The notes beneath the pieces were generated by a model. The model made no database searches. It saw nothing but the letters and a program-made list of their open reading frames with translations, and was not told where the DNA came from. The position numbers and the translations under genes are program-made. Shown one piece after another: positions 54,350-63,270 of a stretch of DNA of 64,000 nt (its first letter is position 1; each line of letters begins with the position of its first letter). The stretch covers positions 17,061-81,060 of the forward strand of contig JALCCK010000003.1 in NCBI GenBank assembly GCA_022640795.1, read 5' to 3'. This DNA is from Treponema sp. Lineage in GTDB: Bacteria > Spirochaetota > Spirochaetia > Treponematales > Treponemataceae.

Positions 54350-54703
54350 ATGGAAACTGAAATTTTGCTTGATACTGCAGAAGGGCTTGATTTCGTCGAT
54401 AATGATAAAAAACTTTATACAGAGCTGCTGAATTCGTTTATCAACGATAAACCGTTTGAGAAAGAGCGGTTGATTTCGCTGGTTAATTCAGGCAAAAATA
54501 TTGACGCGTCACGTTATGTACATTTATTTAAAGGTGCTGCAGCACAAATCGGTGCTAAACGGCTTGCATCTGATGCCGGTATTTTATGCGATGTGCTTCG
54601 AGGCCGGCAAAAGGGAAACCCTGAACTGCTGATACAGAATTTTATACGTTCCTATGCAAAAACTCTGCAGATTTTACAGGAAACATTCCAAAAACTGAAA
54701 TGA
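54350..54703 (+). CDS. Hpt-domain phosphotransfer protein
   Basis: 117 aa. The phosphate-accepting His lies in YVHLFKGAAAQIGAKRLA, close to the canonical HxLKG pattern of Hpt four-helix bundles. It would relay phosphate between response regulators or bind a hybrid kinase; no kinase or regulator gene is adjacent. There is no ribosome binding site: TATATT (54338-54343) ends six bases before the ATG. Its last 62 bases overlap the 3' end of the convergent TatD gene. Confidence 0.78.
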   Translation: METEILLDTAEGLDFVDNDKKLYTELLNSFINDKPFEKERLISLVNSGKNIDASRYVHLFKGAAAQIGAKRLASDAGILCDVLRGRQKGNPELLIQNFIRSYAKTLQILQETFQKLK

Positions 54704-55445
54704 AATTTTTTTCTATCTGGATTTTCAGCTCTTCAAGAGTAGCACACGTCGATCCTGCTTCCAAACGGACTGCAGCAGCAGTCGTATAAACCCTGTAAAT
54801 ATCACCGGGTGTCGTAAACGATTCATTCTTTAACGTCTGAAACGGAGCATCGGTTTCAAAAAGCAATCTTTCCGCAGGTAAAGACCGGACACATTCGAGC
54901 GCCCTTTTATGTCCATTAAGCAACGGTTTCCCAAAACTAAAAAAAGCCGGTATTCCCCGTCGCAAAAAAGATCCGGCTTCCGTGATACTTCCGGAAAAAG
55001 AATGGAATATAACGCCCGGTAATTTCATGAGCAGTCTGCTGTCTCTGAAAATTCTATCCAGAGATTTTCTGCAATGGATGATAAGCGGCCGTTGGTACTG
55101 AACAGCCAGTTCAACCTGCGATCTCCAGACAACTTCCTGCCTTTCTATAGTCGCTTTGAACTCCGGCGTAAAAAGGTCAAATCCCGCTTCGCCTATTGCA
55201 TCAAGCTCGTTTTTTCTAAGCAAAGCTTCAAGGAACGGCAGATTGGCAGCAACGGGATTCTGAGGATGGATTCCAAATGCATTATAAAGAAACACCGGCT
55301 GTTTTACTTTTTCAATAAGCTGTTGCTGTTCGCTGTATTCAGACCTGTCATGAGAACACGTACAGGCCCTGTACGAATCAAATGGTATATTTTCAGCAGA
55401 AAATGTACGATATTGTACTAAATGAAAATGTGCATCACAAAACAT
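54642..55445 (-). CDS. TatD-family metal-dependent deoxyribonuclease/hydrolase
   Basis: 267 aa from the ATG at 55445 (MFCDAHFHLVQ), preferred over the frame start at 55508, which adds a hydrophobic stretch foreign to the family. Metal ligands HxH in DAHFHL, Glu in IGEAGFDLF, His in LIIHCRKSLD and in VIFHSFSG, and Asp in LLFETDAPF match TatD. The family acts as a 3'-5' exonuclease or deacylase. Ends tail-to-tail with the Hpt gene over 62 bases. Confidence 0.86.
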   Translation of the reverse strand: MFCDAHFHLVQYRTFSAENIPFDSYRACTCSHDRSEYSEQQQLIEKVKQPVFLYNAFGIHPQNPVAANLPFLEALLRKNELDAIGEAGFDLFTPEFKATIERQEVVWRSQVELAVQYQRPLIIHCRKSLDRIFRDSRLLMKLPGVIFHSFSGSITEAGSFLRRGIPAFFSFGKPLLNGHKRALECVRSLPAERLLFETDAPFQTLKNESFTTPGDIYRVYTTAAAVRLEAGSTCATLEELKIQIEKNFISVFGMFPVKSAEFLHRNV

Positions 55446-55536
55446 TATCAACCCCGGGTAAAAAAAGACTAACATACAGAGCAAAAAATCCGAAAATAAT
55501 AATAACACAAGACAACAGATCGACTACGAAATCTGT

Positions 55537-55551
55537 TGTACTTATAGTACA
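55537..55551 (+). promoter_or_regulatory. Palindrome at the promoter of the 72-aa gene
   Basis: TGTACT, TAT, AGTACA (55537-55551) is a perfect 15-base dyad. TATAGT (55543-55548) within it could be a -10, with TCGACT 17 bases upstream. Either an operator or chance. Confidence 0.35.
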
Positions 55552-55571
55552 CCGTATATAAGGAGTAAACA

Positions 55572-55790
55572 ATGGGTACTTACACATTAAAAAGCATTGG
55601 TAAATCCACGGACTATATGACCATCGTTCGCGATATGGAAGACGGCTATGTCGTACGCATAGTCAGAGATCGCGACGGGTATGAAGATATAACGACGGAT
55701 TACATCAGCAAAGCACTTTTTGACAGTTGCATCAGAACCGGTTATCTTACTAAAATAGAGGAACCTGTAAAGCTTGCGGTCAATGCATAA
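55572..55790 (+). CDS. Small protein of unknown function
   Basis: 72 aa (MGTYTLKSIGKSTDYMTI..., KIEEPVKLAVNA at the end), hydrophilic, with no signal peptide or membrane helix. AAGGAG is placed seven bases before the ATG, and coding looks real by its separate promoter region and strong ribosome binding site. The DGYVVRIVRDRDGYED segment suggests a small beta sheet. Not a family I recognise. The 3' end overlaps the end of miaA by 11 bases. Confidence 0.65.
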   Translation: MGTYTLKSIGKSTDYMTIVRDMEDGYVVRIVRDRDGYEDITTDYISKALFDSCIRTGYLTKIEEPVKLAVNA

Positions 55791-56760
55791 CATACGTATG
55801 GATGAGTTGCAGTGCGGCCTTGTATTTTTCTTCTGAATCAGGAACGGACGGCAACCAATGTATGGAAACGCCTTTCCGTTCCATGCCTCTGAACCAGGTC
55901 TCCTGCCGTTTTGCAAACCGGCGTATTGCAATATTCAGGCTGGTAAAAAGTTCATCATATGATGCTATTTTACCCTGAAGATATTCCGAAACAAATCGGT
56001 ATTCCAGACCAAGCTGTTCAAGGCGGCTCCATGACGTTCCTCTATCATGAAGAGCCTGAACTTCGTCTATTAACCCGGCATCCATCCGTTCCTGCAAGCG
56101 TATCCGTATATTTTCTCTGAGCAGAGGACGGGGTAACGTTGATCCTATCACCAGCGGCCGCACATCAGGGCGCGGCACCATTTTCTTTCGTTTTTCAACA
56201 AGGGATTCACTTCGCATATACGCTTCAATCTCGATAGCGCGAACAACCCGCTGCCGTTGCAGCAAATCCGTCTTATTATGAAGCTCAGGCTTTAAATTCA
56301 ATAAAATCCCATCAAGTTCGTCAAGTGTTTTTTCTGCAAGCCCGGACCGCAACGTTTCATCTTTCGGAACATCCAGCAGGTCATAGTTTCTCACGACGGC
56401 ATCAAGATACAGTCCTGTTCCGCCGACGACAAGCGGAAGTATATTCTTTTTCTGAAGCCCGGCAAATACGGCATAAAAATCCTGCTGATAATTGAATACA
56501 TTATATTCATGAGCTAAGTCGGCGATGTCAATCAGATGATACGGGACCGATGTTCCATCAACAGTATAATCGGCAAGGTCCTTGCCCGATCCTATGTCAA
56601 GTCCTCTGTAAACCTGCCGTGAATCAGCAGACAGTATATGTGCCGCAGTTGCGATCGCAATTCGTACTCCCAGCGCCGTTTTTCCGACGGCAGTAGGACC
56701 GAGAAGTACAATGCAATTCGGAGGCAGTGGCTGCTGACCGACGGTGTTCATACTAGGCAT
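55780..56760 (-). CDS. miaA: tRNA dimethylallyltransferase MiaA
   Basis: 326 aa. P-loop VLLGPTAVGKTALG, the DSRQVYRGLDIGSGK motif, VGGTGLYLDAV and RRFAKRQETWFRG define MiaA, which adds dimethylallyl groups to A37 of tRNAs reading UNN codons. The start may instead be the next ATG, three codons on. It lies 18 bases after the methyltransferase gene, so the two are probably in the same transcript. Confidence 0.96.
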   Translation of the reverse strand: MPSMNTVGQQPLPPNCIVLLGPTAVGKTALGVRIAIATAAHILSADSRQVYRGLDIGSGKDLADYTVDGTSVPYHLIDIADLAHEYNVFNYQQDFYAVFAGLQKKNILPLVVGGTGLYLDAVVRNYDLLDVPKDETLRSGLAEKTLDELDGILLNLKPELHNKTDLLQRQRVVRAIEIEAYMRSESLVEKRKKMVPRPDVRPLVIGSTLPRPLLRENIRIRLQERMDAGLIDEVQALHDRGTSWSRLEQLGLEYRFVSEYLQGKIASYDELFTSLNIAIRRFAKRQETWFRGMERKGVSIHWLPSVPDSEEKYKAALQLIHTYVMH

Positions 56761-56778
56761 TTCTCTCTGCCATTTTAT

Positions 56779-58035
56779 TTAAAGGACCCTGCAGAAAGCA
56801 CATTTGAGATACTCTGATTTGGGATACCCGAGCAGAACAGGATGATCAGGACCGGCACCGCTTTTTAAAAGCACCTGGACACGTTTATGACTATCTTTTG
56901 CCGCATGCATAAGCATACTGTAAAACATATTTTCATCAAAAAAATAGGAACAGGAACAAGTAACGAGAATTCCACCTTCAGCAAGCAGTCTCATTGCCCG
57001 TAAATTGATCTCTTTATAGCCCCCGTACGCCTTCTTCATTGCTTTCAGATTTTTAGCAAAAGCCGGAGGATCAAGGATAATAACATCGAATTTTTCTCCG
57101 GATTCTTCATACTGCTTCAAAATGTCAAAAACATCTGCACATTTTGCCGTCATAACCTGTCCGGCATTATTTGCGGTTATATTTTTCGTAATCATGGCAA
57201 CTGCTTCCGGTGAAATATCGACAGCTATAACCTCACGCGCACCGCCGTTTACCGCATTAAGTCCAAATGCTCCCGTATGACTGAATGTATCAAGAACCTT
57301 TTTTCCGTGACAAAAAACCTTTAATTTTGCCCGGTTATTCTTCTGATCAAGAAAATAACCGGTTTTCTGGCCATTAGCAAGATCGACATTCAACGTAATT
57401 CCATTTTCCGTTATCGTTATAACGGAATCCCGCTGTTTCCCTATCCAGCCTTTCTTTAATGCAAGACCTTCCTTATTACGGACTTTCGCATCGCTTCGTT
57501 CATATATCCCATACGGATTGCAGTTGTCGTTCAAAGCCTCCAGAAGTTCATTTCGGAATATCTCGCAGGAAAGTGAAAGAAATTGTACAACCAGATAGAC
57601 CTGCCCGTTCATTGTGATAAAACGGTCAACAATAAAACCGGGGATGAAATCAGCCTCACCAAAAATCAATCGATAAGAATCACTTTCAGGATACTGTAAC
57701 TTTCTAATGTTTATTGCATCTCTTACTTTCTTCGACCAGAATGATTTTGTATCGGCATAAATTTGATCCGCATGTTCCTGCCCTATCATACGTATTGCTA
57801 TTTTCGACTGCCGGTTCAGCACGCCGGTCCCAATAAAGCCTCCGGCCTTTGTATATACTTCAACGCCACTTCCATCTGCAACACAGCAGTCAGAATAACC
57901 GGTCTGTTTAATTCCGCTTCCATCGCCAGCATCAAACTTTACTGTTGCTATTTCATTATCATATACCCAGGGAAAGCCCTGCTGCAACTCTTTCTCTTCC
58001 TGTGGTTTCAGGAAAACCCGTGTAACTGTATTCAT
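56779..58035 (-). CDS. RlmI/RlmK-like class I rRNA methyltransferase (PUA plus Rossmann)
   Basis: 418 aa from the ATG at 58035. An N-terminal PUA-like domain (RVFLKPQEEKELQQGFPWVYDNEI) is joined to a SAM-binding Rossmann domain with VLDTFSHTGAFGLNAV and IILDPPAFAKN (motif IV, 5-methylcytosine type DPPxF), plus LVTCSCSYFF. Methylates cytosine in 23S rRNA in the family. The minus-strand -10 TATACT, with TTGATT 17 bases upstream, ends seven bases before this ATG, so the longer frame to 58071 is not preferred and a leaderless mRNA is likely. Confidence 0.9.
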   Translation of the reverse strand: MNTVTRVFLKPQEEKELQQGFPWVYDNEIATVKFDAGDGSGIKQTGYSDCCVADGSGVEVYTKAGGFIGTGVLNRQSKIAIRMIGQEHADQIYADTKSFWSKKVRDAINIRKLQYPESDSYRLIFGEADFIPGFIVDRFITMNGQVYLVVQFLSLSCEIFRNELLEALNDNCNPYGIYERSDAKVRNKEGLALKKGWIGKQRDSVITITENGITLNVDLANGQKTGYFLDQKNNRAKLKVFCHGKKVLDTFSHTGAFGLNAVNGGAREVIAVDISPEAVAMITKNITANNAGQVMTAKCADVFDILKQYEESGEKFDVIILDPPAFAKNLKAMKKAYGGYKEINLRAMRLLAEGGILVTCSCSYFFDENMFYSMLMHAAKDSHKRVQVLLKSGAGPDHPVLLGYPKSEYLKCAFCRVL

Positions 58036-58088
58036 GAGCATGAGTATAGTATATCCCGTACCGAAAATCAATCTATTTGCAGTTCCAT

Positions 58089-59129
58089 TTATTTCCCGGA
58101 AAATATTCTTGCAAGATTCTCTTTAAAAGGTGGATGGACAATCCCCTTTTCCGTAATAAATCCGGTAATAAGCTCATGAGGAGTAACATCAAAAGCAGGA
58201 TTTCTGACTTTTATACCTTCTGGTCCAGTTCTCCGTTCGCCAAAATAAGTAACCTCTTCAGGACTGCGCTCTTCTATGGGTATTTCATTTCCGGTTTCTG
58301 TTTTTCTGTCGAAAGTCGACGACGGGCAGGCAATATAGAACGGAATCCCATAATAATGTGCAAGAATCGCAATGCCCATAGTCCCTATTTTATTGGCAGT
58401 ATCACCGTTTGCCGCGACACGGTCAGTACCTGTTATGGCAAGATTGATAAAACCCTTCGACATCATAAAAGCTGCCATATCATCACAGATCAGCGTTACA
58501 TCAATTCCTGCCTTCTGCAGTTCCCAGCTGGTCAGGCGGGCCCCCTGGAGGAGCGGTCTGGTTTCATCAGCATAAACTTTAAATCGTATGTTATTACCGT
58601 GGGCAACATACATTGGTGCTGTCGCAGTTCCAATACCGGTCGCACACAGCGCACCTGCATTACAATGGGTAAGGACACCGGTACCGTCTTTTATTAGCGG
58701 AGCTCCATTCTTTCCGATATCAGCACAAAGCTGTACGTCTTCACGGTTAATTAGAAGAGCTTCTTCCTCGAGCGCAGCCCATAGTGCTACAGAATTGTCA
58801 ACAGTGAGTGATTCGGCCTTCTGTACCATTCTATGCAAACCCCAGCTGAGATTCACTGCTGTCGGACGGGAAGAATTAAGGTAAGCAGCTTTTTCCTTCA
58901 TTATTCTGATAAAGTCCCCCGGTTTTTCGTTCTGAAATTCCTTCATCCCGAACAAAATACCATAGGCACCTGCAACTCCTAGAGCCGGCGCTCCGCGAAC
59001 TTTTAATTGTTTTATGGACTCCCATATCTGCTCTAAACTTTCCTGTTTCTCATAGATGACTTCCAACGGTAACTTTGTCTGATCAAGAAACGTCAAAGTT
59101 CCGTTCTTCCAGATCATCGTTTGCACCAT
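58089..59129 (-). CDS. mtnA: S-methyl-5-thioribose-1-phosphate isomerase
   Basis: 346 aa. Starts MIWKNGTLTFLDQTKLP after three residues; contains LKVRGAPALGVAGAYG, LTHCNAGALCATGIGTA with the catalytic Cys, and the Asp in ITGTDRVAANGDTANKIGT. It isomerises methylthioribose-1-phosphate in methionine salvage. Close homologues also act in other purine-sugar salvage, and the other mtn genes are not nearby. GAGAGG lies upstream of the ATG. Confidence 0.94.
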   Translation of the reverse strand: MVQTMIWKNGTLTFLDQTKLPLEVIYEKQESLEQIWESIKQLKVRGAPALGVAGAYGILFGMKEFQNEKPGDFIRIMKEKAAYLNSSRPTAVNLSWGLHRMVQKAESLTVDNSVALWAALEEEALLINREDVQLCADIGKNGAPLIKDGTGVLTHCNAGALCATGIGTATAPMYVAHGNNIRFKVYADETRPLLQGARLTSWELQKAGIDVTLICDDMAAFMMSKGFINLAITGTDRVAANGDTANKIGTMGIAILAHYYGIPFYIACPSSTFDRKTETGNEIPIEERSPEEVTYFGERRTGPEGIKVRNPAFDVTPHELITGFITEKGIVHPPFKENLARIFSGK

Positions 59130-59220
59130 ACCATTTACCTCTCTTTTAAAATACTACGCTGTTTTTATGTCTGCGGGTAATCTGAATTTTTCTGTATTCA
59201 GACAACTTCCCCAGTCTTTC

Positions 59221-60012
59221 TTATATTCGACGAAAAAAAGACCAGCCCCACATCAAAAGTTCATCGGGAATAAGTTTCCCTAAAAATCTATGGATAAAAC
59301 TGAAGAAATCAGGCGTAACAACCGGCAAATTTAAAGCCGCCCCTCTGAGCGCACGGCGAGCGACTGCAGAAGCCCTGGTAGAAAGAAAATAATGTCGTAA
59401 AATCATCTTCTTTTCCCCGTCATAGTGTTCAGCTTTTTGTATAAACTCTGTGTCAAGCATCCAGTACGGACAAACAGCTGTAACGCCGATGCCGGAATGC
59501 AGCAACTCAAAACGAAGTGCCCGTGTGTAACTGTACAGATATGATTTAGTCGCCGCATAGACAGCGATTGCCGGCAGCGGCTGAAAAGCGGCTGTTGAAC
59601 AGATATTGATAATTCTGCTGCCTTTCCTCATATATGGAATCAATTCACCGGTCATGATCGTAGCGGCGGTACAATTTACTGAAATCATATTTCCAAGGTC
59701 ATCCGTATTCATATCAGAGACCATCCCGAAACGTCCAAAACCAGCACAATTAACCAGTAAGAGAATCTCAGCAGAGAACGATGCAACAGATTCTTTTATA
59801 AAAGAAAAACTGCTTCGAACTGATAAATCAAGGGCAAATATCCGGCTTTTATGAATCAATTCACCGGTCAGATGTTCAAGACGGTCCTTTCTTCGTGCAA
59901 TAATCCAGAGTTCGTCAATATTTCTTCCTCCGAATGTGTTTCGTTTATCTATCAATTTTAAAAATTCAACTCCCAGACCGCTGGAAGCTCCGGTAACAAG
60001 AACTATGTTCAT
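59221..60012 (-). CDS. Short-chain dehydrogenase/reductase
   Basis: 263 aa, classical SDR. NAD(P) loop LVTGASSGLGVEF, NCAGFGRFG, catalytic Ser in NICSTAA and YxxxK as YAATKSYLY. The Arg-rich region after the loop (IARRKDRLEHL) favours NADPH. Substrate unknown; SDRs of this DltE/YqjQ type are often annotated as oxidoreductases. -10 TATAAT with TTGTTG 17 bases upstream lies 14 bases before the ATG on the minus strand, with no good ribosome binding site. Confidence 0.88.
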   Translation of the reverse strand: MNIVLVTGASSGLGVEFLKLIDKRNTFGGRNIDELWIIARRKDRLEHLTGELIHKSRIFALDLSVRSSFSFIKESVASFSAEILLLVNCAGFGRFGMVSDMNTDDLGNMISVNCTAATIMTGELIPYMRKGSRIINICSTAAFQPLPAIAVYAATKSYLYSYTRALRFELLHSGIGVTAVCPYWMLDTEFIQKAEHYDGEKKMILRHYFLSTRASAVARRALRGAALNLPVVTPDFFSFIHRFLGKLIPDELLMWGWSFFRRI

Positions 60013-60154
60013 ATTTTCTGTATACTATTATATCCGCATATCGGTTTTTCAACAATGAATTATTTTATATGCATTGCATCGAAAATATTTTTATTTTTCC
60101 GTATTAACAGGAAACTGGCTTTACCTTAACAATAAATTGCATTATGTTCATGTC

Positions 60155-61537
60155 ATGACTAAAGATCTTACAGAAGGGAATCCGCTTAATCTTATTCTCG
60201 GATTCTCGATTCCGCTTCTTTTCGGATTTCTATTCCAGCAGTTCTATAATATGGTAGATACTGTTATTGTCGGTAAATTTCTCGGTGTTGACAGCCTCGC
60301 TGCCGTAGGTGCTACCGGTGCTATCAACTTTCTCATAATAGGATTCTGTATGGGAATATGCAGTGGTTTTGCCATCCCGATAGCACAAAAATTTGGAGCA
60401 AAAAATTATACGGCAATGCGTCAGTTCGTTGCAGCTTCATATATACTGAGTGCCGGATTTGCACTACTAATGACTATTGTTACGGTTATCTATTGCAGAC
60501 CGTTGATGATTCTTATGAAAACACCCGGTAACATACTTGACCAGGCAACGACCTATATTCTCATAATATTTGCAGGCATTCCAGGGATTATTCTCTATAA
60601 TCTGCTTTCGGGAATAATACGATCGGTAGGAGACAGCAAAACGCCGCTCTTTTTTCTCATTCTTTCATCCTTACTCAATATAGGACTTGATCTGTTATTC
60701 ATTCTCGGACTTAAGGCAGGAGTTGCAGGGGCAGCCCTTGCAACAGTAATATCCCAGGGAGTTTCAGGAATTCTCTGTCTTATCTATATGACTAAAAAAT
60801 TTGAAATTCTCCGTTTATCAAGAGACGACTGGAAGATACGAAAGAGGCATTACTCTATTCTCTGCGGAATGGGAATTCCCATGGGGCTGCAATATTCAAT
60901 CACTGCTATCGGTAGTGTAATTCTTCAGGCAGCAGTAAATACACTGGGGTCAGATGCTGTTGCTGCAGTAACAGCCGCAAGTAAAATTTCCATGTTCTTC
61001 TGTACGCCGTTCGACGCAATGGGGAATACTATGGCAACATACGGAGGACAAAATACCGGTGCATTTAAACTTTCACGTCTAAAATCCGGTGTAAAAGCAT
61101 GTATGAAAATCGGTTTTTTTTATTCCATAGCAGCATTTATCGTTCTCTATTTTTTGGGAAAACCGATGGGGCTCTTATTTATCGACAGCAGTGAAATAGA
61201 AATTCTTGATGAAATAAGGATTTTTCTCATCATCAATGCGGCATTTTATTTTCCGCTTGCAATAGTTAATATAGTACGTTTCATGATACAGGGTATGGGT
61301 TTCAGCAGATTTGCAATTCTTGCCGGCATATTTGAACTTGTAGGTCGGGCTGTAGCAGCAATGCTGCTGGTTCCTTTCTTCGGTTTCAACGCAGTATGTT
61401 TCGCGTCCCCTATTGCATGGATACTTGCAGACGGGTTTCTGCTTCCGGCATTTTTTTACTGTTATAAAAAACTTGAAAGAATACAGTGTTTCCAGAGAAA
61501 TGATTTTATCCAAACGCATAGCGGGAATAAGCGGTAA
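60155..61537 (+). CDS. MATE-family multidrug/organic cation exporter
   Basis: 460 aa from the ATG at 60155 (MTKDLTEGNPLNLILGFSIP), the usual start for the family; the frame runs back to 60074. Twelve hydrophobic helices; characteristic FQQFYNMVDTVIVGKFLG and the repeated half starting MGLQYSITAIGSVILQAAVN. It exports cationic compounds using Na+ or H+. It converges on the hydrolase gene with one base between the stops. Confidence 0.92.
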   Translation: MTKDLTEGNPLNLILGFSIPLLFGFLFQQFYNMVDTVIVGKFLGVDSLAAVGATGAINFLIIGFCMGICSGFAIPIAQKFGAKNYTAMRQFVAASYILSAGFALLMTIVTVIYCRPLMILMKTPGNILDQATTYILIIFAGIPGIILYNLLSGIIRSVGDSKTPLFFLILSSLLNIGLDLLFILGLKAGVAGAALATVISQGVSGILCLIYMTKKFEILRLSRDDWKIRKRHYSILCGMGIPMGLQYSITAIGSVILQAAVNTLGSDAVAAVTAASKISMFFCTPFDAMGNTMATYGGQNTGAFKLSRLKSGVKACMKIGFFYSIAAFIVLYFLGKPMGLLFIDSSEIEILDEIRIFLIINAAFYFPLAIVNIVRFMIQGMGFSRFAILAGIFELVGRAVAAMLLVPFFGFNAVCFASPIAWILADGFLLPAFFYCYKKLERIQCFQRNDFIQTHSGNKR

Positions 61538-61538
61538 A

Positions 61539-62498
61539 TCAGACGGAACCACAACATGTATCAAGAAATTCAGTAATAGCAGCAGTATATCTTTCCGTTT
61601 CTGCTACGAAACTTATTGCATGTACCGTATTCGTTTCAAGAAACATTTTCGGAGCAGTACATGCTGCATAATTCTCTTTTGACATTTCAAACGGTACAAA
61701 ATCGTCCTTTCTGCCATGAACAAAAAGGACTGGTATACGATTATATTTCAAAGCTTCGGGAACAGAATATTCCTTAAAATCAAAACCGCTTATTATTCGT
61801 CCAAAAAGATTTGCAATTCCCATAATCGGTAAAGACCAAAGATGATAATCGCGTCTGATGCTGCACCGTATCATCTCATACGGCCGGGTAAAGCCGCAAT
61901 CAGCTATTGCACCACAAACGGTGGCAGGAAGTCCTTCATCTAGCGACATGAGAACACTCGAAGCTCCCATGGAAATTCCCATAATCCATAACTGCTGTTT
62001 TCCGCAGACCCTTTTATCCAGATATCTTGCCCAGTCACGCGTATCAAAACGTTCCCGAATGCCAAAAGTAAGATAGTTTCCTTCACTGTTACCATGAGCC
62101 CGTTCATCAGGCAGCAGAACATTCCATCCCTTATTGTGAAAAAATTCATAGATACAGGCAAAGTCCCGCAAACCGGAACTATGATATCCATGCATAAGAA
62201 GAATAGAATTCCGGGAATGATCCTCGCCTTCTGCTGCCGGTAAAAAATAAGCGGAAAGTTTTAATCCATCATAAGACCGGATAGTAACAAGTTCTGGATT
62301 TTGTGACGAAAACCATGCAGCGCTTTTTATCATACGGTCTACATACAAAGCCCTGGGCATTTTTTTCGTTTCGATCGGGTATGTTCGCTTCGGACGCATA
62401 ATAGTATGTTTAAAAAGATAAACGGAACTCAAAATTGCATACAGCAATATACCAATACCTATGAATCCACCTGTAACAACAAAAATTTTTATTACCAT
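61539..62498 (-). CDS. Membrane-anchored alpha/beta hydrolase
   Basis: 319 aa from the ATG at 62498; a GTG at 62519 is possible. One N-terminal membrane helix (about 3-25) then an alpha/beta-hydrolase core: oxyanion region LLMHGYHSSGLRD, nucleophile Ser in IMGISMGASSVL, Asp in VHGRKDDFVPFE and the His near the end (TVHAISFVAE). The dienelactone or prolyl-peptidase-like S9/X-Pro type is likely, but the substrate is unknown. TATCAT on the minus strand ends seven bases before the ATG. Confidence 0.85.
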   Translation of the reverse strand: MVIKIFVVTGGFIGIGILLYAILSSVYLFKHTIMRPKRTYPIETKKMPRALYVDRMIKSAAWFSSQNPELVTIRSYDGLKLSAYFLPAAEGEDHSRNSILLMHGYHSSGLRDFACIYEFFHNKGWNVLLPDERAHGNSEGNYLTFGIRERFDTRDWARYLDKRVCGKQQLWIMGISMGASSVLMSLDEGLPATVCGAIADCGFTRPYEMIRCSIRRDYHLWSLPIMGIANLFGRIISGFDFKEYSVPEALKYNRIPVLFVHGRKDDFVPFEMSKENYAACTAPKMFLETNTVHAISFVAETERYTAAITEFLDTCCGSV

Positions 62499-62561
62499 AA
62501 TTCTTATGATATAAGACACACTTCAGAATAAAAGGTTGCATAAATTTATGTTTAACCCTAT

Positions 62562-62591
62562 TTGAAACGTTAACCGGAAATATGATATAAT
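62562..62591 (+). promoter_or_regulatory. Leaderless promoter of HAD phosphatase gene
   Basis: TTGAAA (62562-62567), 18-base spacer and TATAAT (62586-62591). Only six bases (CAAAAA) lie between the -10 and the ATG at 62598. Confidence 0.7.
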
Positions 62592-62597
62592 CAAAAA

Positions 62598-63236
62598 ATG
62601 AAGAAAATACACACAGACGGGATTTTACTTGATATCGACGGAACATTATGGGACTCAAGAGCTCTTGTTGCAGAAGGCTGGAACAGGGCTTTAAAACTAT
62701 TCGGAATACAAAAAGAGCCTTTAACGGCGGAAATAATGAAACCGCTGTTCGGTAAAACAATGGATATAATCGCACAGGAATTGTTTGCGGATGTACCGAA
62801 AGACAAACTCATCCCCTTATATAGTGAATGCTTCAGACAGGAAGCCCTTGTCTTGAAAGAAAATACAAAAGATTTAACATATGACGGAGTAATCAGAACT
62901 ATTAAAAATCTTTCACGAAACTACAAGATTTTTATTGTAAGTAACTGTCAAAGCGGTTATATTGAGCTGTTGCTTGAAAAAACAAAACTTGCACCGTATA
63001 TAAACGATTTCGAATGCTATGGAAATACTGATAAAGGAAAAGCATTTAATATCAGATTACTTGCAGACCGTAATAAACTGAAAGCTCCTGTCTACGTCGG
63101 AGACACACAAGGAGATTACGAAGCCACAAACGAAGCAGGAGTTCCATTTATATGGGCATCGTATGGCTTCGGGCACCCGGAAAAATACATCGGGAAGATA
63201 AACAAATTCTCACAGCTCGAAGATATAGTAGAATAG
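62598..63236 (+). CDS. HAD-superfamily phosphatase (phosphoglycolate-phosphatase-like)
   Basis: 212 aa. HAD motif I LLDIDGTLWDS, motif II Thr/Ser region FIVSNCQSG, motif III Lys in TDKGKAFN and motif IV VYVGDTQGDYEA are in order, with a helical cap. It cleaves a phosphate from a small metabolite. The ATG is leaderless by promoter position. It converges on the second HAD gene with a 34-base gap. Confidence 0.88.
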   Translation: MKKIHTDGILLDIDGTLWDSRALVAEGWNRALKLFGIQKEPLTAEIMKPLFGKTMDIIAQELFADVPKDKLIPLYSECFRQEALVLKENTKDLTYDGVIRTIKNLSRNYKIFIVSNCQSGYIELLLEKTKLAPYINDFECYGNTDKGKAFNIRLLADRNKLKAPVYVGDTQGDYEATNEAGVPFIWASYGFGHPEKYIGKINKFSQLEDIVE

Positions 63237-63270
63237 AAATACCAGACAGAAACGCACACAGAGCTAAATT

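Noticed and set aside
62567..62574. ACGTTAAC within the promoter spacer of the HAD gene as a third LacI-type operator
   Set aside because: Only 8 of the 12 palindrome bases are present and there is no second half; too weak to claim shared regulation.
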